Source of the DNA: JAXLQL01 sp046331625
Lineage (GTDB): Bacteria > Acidobacteriota > Terriglobia > Bryobacterales > Bryobacteraceae
Assembly: GCA_046331625.1 (NCBI GenBank)
Contig: JAXLQL010000009.1
Location: 186,001 to 250,000, forward strand
DNA length: 64,000 bases
Direction: 5' to 3'
Translations under genes and position numbers: made by a program
Notes under the pieces: generated by a model
The model's database searches: none
What the model was told of the DNA's origin: nothing
The model's input: only the letters and a program-made list of their open reading frames with translations
Shown: positions 60,009-64,000 of the stretch, piece by piece
How positions within the stretch are numbered: the stretch's first letter is position 1
Layout: each line of letters starts with the position of its first letter

Positions 60009-61670
60009 ATGAAGAGTCGTCATCTCGTATTTTTCTTGGCCGCGTTCGCGGCATTCGCCCAGCCGAAGATCGATAGCGTCTTGAATGGCGCAAGCCAAAT
60101 CCCAGCCGGACTGCCGGGCTCCGCCATCGCCCGCGGCTCGGTGTTCGTCGTCAAAGGAAGCAAGCTCGGTCCGGCTGACGCTGTGCAGTCCGATTATCCG
60201 CTCTCGACCACGCTCGGTGGATCTTCGATCACCGTGACAGTGGGAGGCGCCGATGTCAGCGCGTTCCTCGTGTCCGCATCGGCCACGCAGTTGACGGCGG
60301 TGCTGCCCTCGTCCGCCGCGGCGGGCGATGCCAAGGTGAAGGTCACGGCCGGAGATCAGACGAGCGACGCGGCTTCGGTGGCGGTGGTGGACGTTGGCCC
60401 CGGAATCTTTACCGCGAACGGATTCGGCATCGGGCCGGCAGTGGTGAAAGACGCCGATGGCAACGCGATTTCGCGCACCAACGCCACGCATGAAGGAGAC
60501 ACGGTGACGCTCTCGCTCACCGGCCTCGGGGCAATCGATACGCCTGACAACGAATTACCGCCTGGCGCCGACTCGAGCACGGCGGTGGAGCTCTGGGTGG
60601 GGCTGAAGTCCGCCACCGTGAAGACGAAGGGCCGCTCGACTACTGCCGCGGGTGTTGACGCGATTTCGTTCGAAGTGCCCGCGGGTGTGAGTGGATGCGC
60701 GGTGTCGATCGCGGTGCGTGCAGGAGGCAACGTCAGCAACTTCGCCACGGTGGCCGTGACCGCGGCTGGCAACAAGGCCTGCGCCGACGCCAACGGCTAC
60801 ACCGACCAGGATCTGGCCAAGGTCTCCGATAGCGGATTGCGCATCGGCAGCATCACGCTCTCGCGCACGCAAGTGAAGGCATCGGTGCCGATTCTCGGCA
60901 CGGTGGAAGTGAAGTCAGACAGCGCCTCCGCGGGATTCCAGAGATACGATCCGCAGGCTTTCCTGCAAAGCACGGGATCGCTGCAAGCGTCGTATGGGAG
61001 TTGCGTGGTGATCGCCTCCAACGGGACCGACGTTTCGAAGTTTGCGGGCGACCCGGTGGCGGGAACCAAGCTCGATGCGGGGCCTTCGCTGACGCTGACT
61101 GGGCCGGGCGGCATGAAGACACTCACCGGGAAGGACGGATCCTACTTCGCCGATCTCGGCACCTCCACGGGCTCCTCGATCCCGCTTCCGATTCCGATTC
61201 CCGGGTTGGGTGGCGGAACGGCGTATCTCGAACCGGGCAGCTATACGGTGACGGGTCCCGGCGGCGCGGACGTGAAGTCATTCACCGCGCAGCTTACGGT
61301 GCCGCGTCCGATCACGTGGACCAACCAGGACGCCATCACGACGGTGAACCGGTCGCGCGACCTCACGCTCAACTGGACCGGCGGCGGATCGAATGACTTC
61401 GCGATCATCGCGGGTTCTTCGGCCAAGGGCAAGGCGAGCGCTCAGTTCGTTTGCACGGCGCCCGCGGGAGCTTCGAGCTTCACCGTGCCGGCCGTGGTGC
61501 TCTCCGCCTTGCCCGGCAGCGACACGCCTGCCTCGATCACCAGTCCTACGGGATCGCTCGCGATCGTGCAAGCTCCGTTGGGCGACGCGACGCGGTTCAC
61601 GGCGGACGGCATCGATATCGGCGTGATCACCTACGTCACGGCGATTGGGAAGACGGTCACGTATCAGTAA
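60009..61670 (+). CDS. Secreted beta-rich protein of the Solibacter type
   Basis: 553 residues. Signal peptide MKSRHLVFFLAAFAAFAQ. The N-terminal 220 residues repeat the pattern VDSVLNGASQIPAGLPGSAIARGSVFVVKGSKLG, common in acidobacterial exported proteins (TIGR03437-like). Then Gly/Ser/Thr-rich beta segments with Ig-like spacing. No catalytic motif. AGGAGG lies 5 nt before the start. Probably a cell-surface or extracellular protein. Confidence 0.8.
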   Translation: MKSRHLVFFLAAFAAFAQPKIDSVLNGASQIPAGLPGSAIARGSVFVVKGSKLGPADAVQSDYPLSTTLGGSSITVTVGGADVSAFLVSASATQLTAVLPSSAAAGDAKVKVTAGDQTSDAASVAVVDVGPGIFTANGFGIGPAVVKDADGNAISRTNATHEGDTVTLSLTGLGAIDTPDNELPPGADSSTAVELWVGLKSATVKTKGRSTTAAGVDAISFEVPAGVSGCAVSIAVRAGGNVSNFATVAVTAAGNKACADANGYTDQDLAKVSDSGLRIGSITLSRTQVKASVPILGTVEVKSDSASAGFQRYDPQAFLQSTGSLQASYGSCVVIASNGTDVSKFAGDPVAGTKLDAGPSLTLTGPGGMKTLTGKDGSYFADLGTSTGSSIPLPIPIPGLGGGTAYLEPGSYTVTGPGGADVKSFTAQLTVPRPITWTNQDAITTVNRSRDLTLNWTGGGSNDFAIIAGSSAKGKASAQFVCTAPAGASSFTVPAVVLSALPGSDTPASITSPTGSLAIVQAPLGDATRFTADGIDIGVITYVTAIGKTVTYQ

Positions 61671-61680
61671 GGTCGGGGGC

Positions 61681-61920
61681 AGGGCGGGACCAAACTAAAG
61701 TCCCGCCCTGGCTCGAGTTCATCCGACGCGCCAAGGCAAGTGCTGAAATCGGAACCGGCACGTTGTCACGGGCCTCGACGCGATGTCGGCAGCGGGACTG
61801 AAGTCCCGCGCAGGCTGAAAGCCTGCCCCACAATCGCAGATCGAGGTGTCTTCCGCGCGCACGTGCTTCGAGTCTGAGCCGGGGCTGAAGTCCTGCGCTG
61901 GCTCGAGGCCAGCCCTACAC
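61681..61920. repeat. Cluster of three REP-like palindromes
   Basis: Units at 61681-61713 (GGGCGGGACcaaactaaaGTCCCGCCC), 61792-61835 (same as 50161) and 61880-61920 (diverged, GGGGCTGAAGTCCTGC). They fill the gap after the secreted protein. Confidence 0.75.
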
Positions 61921-61992
61921 GAAGAACGGAATTCTTTGCGGCCGGCGGCGAAACGGAAGGATAGTACTACAGTCGGCAGTTCCAAACGGAGT

Positions 61993-62640
61993 TCAGTGAG
62001 TGTCGAGGATATTGACCGCGCGGCCGGCCACCACGGCGAGCGTCGTCAATGAAATCGACGACTGCATCATCATGAGCACTTTCGCCCACCGGGAGAGCAC
62101 GGGAGCATCGGTGGGCGAAAATGCCGTGCTGGTATTGAAGGCCAGGAACAGATAGTCGATGAAGCTCGGCCGCCAGCCGTGCGGATAGATCTGGCGGCGG
62201 AGATCGGTATCGAGTGTCATCTGCGGAAAGATGAACGCGCTGCCGCATTCCACGTCGCGCCGCGAGCGATGATGCGGGCCGCCGGCATCGAGCCGCCAAT
62301 ACCACGATGCGAACACGATGACGTTCATGCTCCATACGACGAAAGCGGCGCGCAACACCTGCCTGCCGCTCGGCTGGCCGAAGAGAAGTTGCATCACCAG
62401 CGCGTAGAGGGCATGGGCGAGGATCACGGTGACGACGCCAGCCGTGGCGTGGCCGAGGATATCGTGCCATTTCGGCAGCAGCAGAGCGGCCGCGGCCAGA
62501 GCGATCACCAGTAGCACCGCAAGCCACGCCCAGTTGCTGGAATGCGATTCGGGCAGCAGCCAGTTGACACCGGCGGCGAGCACAACCGCGAGGGCGCCGG
62601 GCCAACGCGGTTCGGGAGGACTCATGGTTGCGGACGACAT
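61993..62640 (-). CDS. Membrane protein, DUF1345/ion-channel-like
   Basis: 215 residues with about six helices: WPGALAVVLAAGVNWLLP, WAWLAVLLVIALAAAALLLP, ATAGVVTVILAHALYALVM, VLRAAFVVWSMNVIVFASW, and IDYLFLAFNTSTAFSPTDAPVLSRWAKVLMMMQSSISLTTLAVVAG. The last region resembles the two-helix pore of K+ channel-like DUF1345 proteins. It overlaps the methyltransferase by 19 nt. Confidence 0.75.
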   Translation of the reverse strand: MSSATMSPPEPRWPGALAVVLAAGVNWLLPESHSSNWAWLAVLLVIALAAAALLLPKWHDILGHATAGVVTVILAHALYALVMQLLFGQPSGRQVLRAAFVVWSMNVIVFASWYWRLDAGGPHHRSRRDVECGSAFIFPQMTLDTDLRRQIYPHGWRPSFIDYLFLAFNTSTAFSPTDAPVLSRWAKVLMMMQSSISLTTLAVVAGRAVNILDTH

Positions 62641-63596
62641 TCGACGATGAACCTTCCGGATTCCTGGCGCTCGGTCTGGTGAACGGCGAGTCCGGCTTTG
62701 GCGGCGAGTCCGCGGAACTCATCGAGCGTACGTTCCTTGCCGCCCACCAGAACCATCATGAGTAGCTCCGGTGGCGCCACCTCGCCGGGAGTCACGCCAT
62801 TGAGCACGAGCACGCGGCCATGGGGACGTGCGGCATCGGCGCAACGGCGCAACAGCAGTTCGGCGTCGTGGTCGGGCCAATCGCCGAGCACCTTATTGAG
62901 CGTGTAGACGTCGTGACCGGCCGGCAGCGGATCAAAGAAGCTTTGCGCGGAGACAGAGACGCGCTCCGTAACGCCCGCAGCTTCGAAGATGGGGCGCGAT
63001 CGGGCGGCGGTACGTGGCAAGTCAACGAGAATGCCGCGCACGTGCGGCTGCGCGCGGAGCACTTCGGCGAGCAACGATCCGGTGCCGCCGCCGACATCGA
63101 CGACGGTGCGGACTTCCTTCCAGTCCGATGCATCGATCAGCACGCGCGGATCGGGCGTGCCGTGACCGGCGGGTCCCATGAGGGCATCGAACTGGGCGGC
63201 GATTTCGGGATGAGCTTCGAGGTCGCGCCAGTAGTCGCGGCCGAAGGCTTGCGAGTAGGCGGGCTTTCCAGTGCGAACGGCTTCGAGCATGGTTCCCCAG
63301 GCGTGGGCCATGCGTCCGCCGAATCCGTCGAGATTCAAGCCGAGGCGCGTACCGGGACTGAGCAGTCCGCGAGCGAGATCGTTGAGCGCGAAGCGGCCGG
63401 GCTCGGGTTCTTCGAAGAGACCTTTCTCGATGAGGTGGCGCATGACGCGGAGGAGCGAGTCGGGATCGGCGCCGCAGGCTTCGGCGATTTCGGAGATTTG
63501 GGCGCGGCCGTGATCGATGTGGGCGGCAATGTCAAGAGTGGCTACGACATGGACGCACCAGGGCGTGGCGAGATCGCTGAGCGACCAAAGATCCAT
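62622..63596 (-). CDS. O-methyltransferase family 2 (small-molecule)
   Basis: 324 residues. Winged-helix N-terminal dimerisation domain (ATLDIAAHIDHGRAQISEIAEACGADPDSLLRVMRHLIEKGLF), then the SAM-binding domain with VDVGGGTGSLLAEVLRA (motif I), DLPRTAARSRPIF, and catalytic NKVLGDWPDHDAELLLRRC. Family 2 methyltransferases act on hydroxyls of aromatic or polyketide substrates. First gene of the pair with the channel-like protein. Confidence 0.9.
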   Translation of the reverse strand: MDLWSLSDLATPWCVHVVATLDIAAHIDHGRAQISEIAEACGADPDSLLRVMRHLIEKGLFEEPEPGRFALNDLARGLLSPGTRLGLNLDGFGGRMAHAWGTMLEAVRTGKPAYSQAFGRDYWRDLEAHPEIAAQFDALMGPAGHGTPDPRVLIDASDWKEVRTVVDVGGGTGSLLAEVLRAQPHVRGILVDLPRTAARSRPIFEAAGVTERVSVSAQSFFDPLPAGHDVYTLNKVLGDWPDHDAELLLRRCADAARPHGRVLVLNGVTPGEVAPPELLMMVLVGGKERTLDEFRGLAAKAGLAVHQTERQESGRFIVECRPQP

Positions 63597-63643
63597 GGGG
63601 CTAATGATGACACGGCGGCGCGGCAGCCGTCAGATGGTCCAGT

Positions 63644-64000
63644 TCAAGCCGGAGCTTTCGCGGGCACGCCGAACAACAACCGCTTCACCAGAGCCTCATG
63701 CGTCACGGCGCGATCCTGCTCGGCGAGGATCCGGCGCGACGTGCATTGACGCCGCACCTCCACCGCGAGCGCGCGCATTAGGTCGGCTAACTGCTTGGCT
63801 TCGCCGGTGGCGTACTTTCTTCCGAAGAAGCCGGTGGAGCGCGGTTCTTCGATCCGGCTGCGGCGGCCCGCGTGCGATAGTGTCAGTGCAAAGAAGGCTC
63901 CGGCGGTTGTCGAATAGCTCAGAAGCCGGACGCGGATTCCATGCATGCGCGCCCAATAACCGCCTGAGTTGGCCTCACGCCAGCGGAGAGGATTGGTCGA
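63644..64000 (-). CDS. 3' end of an unknown gene (runs off window)
   Basis: The last 118 residues of a protein whose frame is open to the edge: WREANSGGYWARMHGIRVRLLSYSTTAGAFFALTLSHAGRR, ending RRILAEQDRAVTHEALVKRLLFG. An internal Met at 63946 is not the likely start. Basic, with no recognised motif. Function unknown. Confidence 0.5.
   Translation of the reverse strand, partial: STNPLRWREANSGGYWARMHGIRVRLLSYSTTAGAFFALTLSHAGRRSRIEEPRSTGFFGRKYATGEAKQLADLMRALAVEVRRQCTSRRILAEQDRAVTHEALVKRLLFGVPAKAPA

Noticed and set aside
61681..61920. REP cluster as CRISPR or att sites
   Set aside because: Units are short hairpins spaced unevenly and shared with other intergenic sites.

Overview
The window looks like chromosomal DNA from a GC-rich acidobacterium, probably of the Solibacter/Bryobacter group. 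The evidence is indirect: a Ser/Thr kinase with TPRs coupled to an ECF sigma factor, a secreted beta-rich protein of the Solibacter type, many ECF sigma/anti-sigma pairs, a FeeM-like acyltransferase, REP-type palindromes with a RAYT transposase, and long runs of genes overlapping by 1-4 nt. No ribosomal or other strong taxonomic marker is present.

Layout, left to right. 1-2.4 kb: a PIN/RHH toxin-antitoxin pair cut by the window edge and a group II intron with its maturase. 2.5-7 kb: a pentapeptide-repeat membrane protein, a secreted lectin-like protein, and a two-gene ATPase + TOPRIM-like cassette resembling anti-phage systems. 7.0-16.5 kb: one long leftward operon (RDD, SpoIIM-like, DUF58, MoxR, DUF4350, DUF4129, small zinc-finger membrane proteins, GYF-RDD). 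It contains a 146-bp tandem duplication that makes two tiny chimeric ORFs, each overlapping its neighbours by ATGA. 16.8-23 kb: a DUF4331 gene, then a redox/sigma module whose centre is a fusion of an AhpD-like domain to an ECF sigma factor, a zinc anti-sigma protein and a second AhpD-like protein. This module lies between two copies of the DUF4331 3' end. 23-35 kb: a broken PIN toxin pair, a Rieske-Fpg-MoaD operon, a sugar-binding lipoprotein, a FeeM-like acyltransferase with a glycosyltransferase, and a sigma-kinase-metalloprotease operon.

35.6-49.2 kb is a probable genomic island. It starts at tRNA-Thr(CGT) and ends at a 48-bp imperfect copy of that tRNA's 3' end. It carries an arsenic cluster (two cytosolic arsC, arsD, arsA, acr3, arsR and an unusual exported arsC) with two matching inverted operator sites, an orphan metal-efflux outer-membrane gene, a CPCC protein, decayed toxin-antitoxin genes, and an ISKra4-like element. 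That element has 25-bp inverted ends and a 9-bp target duplication, and it splits a DUF2251-like gene. No integrase was seen.

49.2-64 kb is core-like: GHMP kinase, dtd, nikR-acpS, an ECF sigma/anti-sigma/Spy-like trio, an NtrY-NtrX two-component pair split by a RAYT gene flanked by REP palindromes, a secreted protein, a channel-like membrane protein, an O-methyltransferase and the end of an unknown gene. REP-like palindromes and a 24-bp inverted-repeat family are scattered over the right-hand 30 kb.
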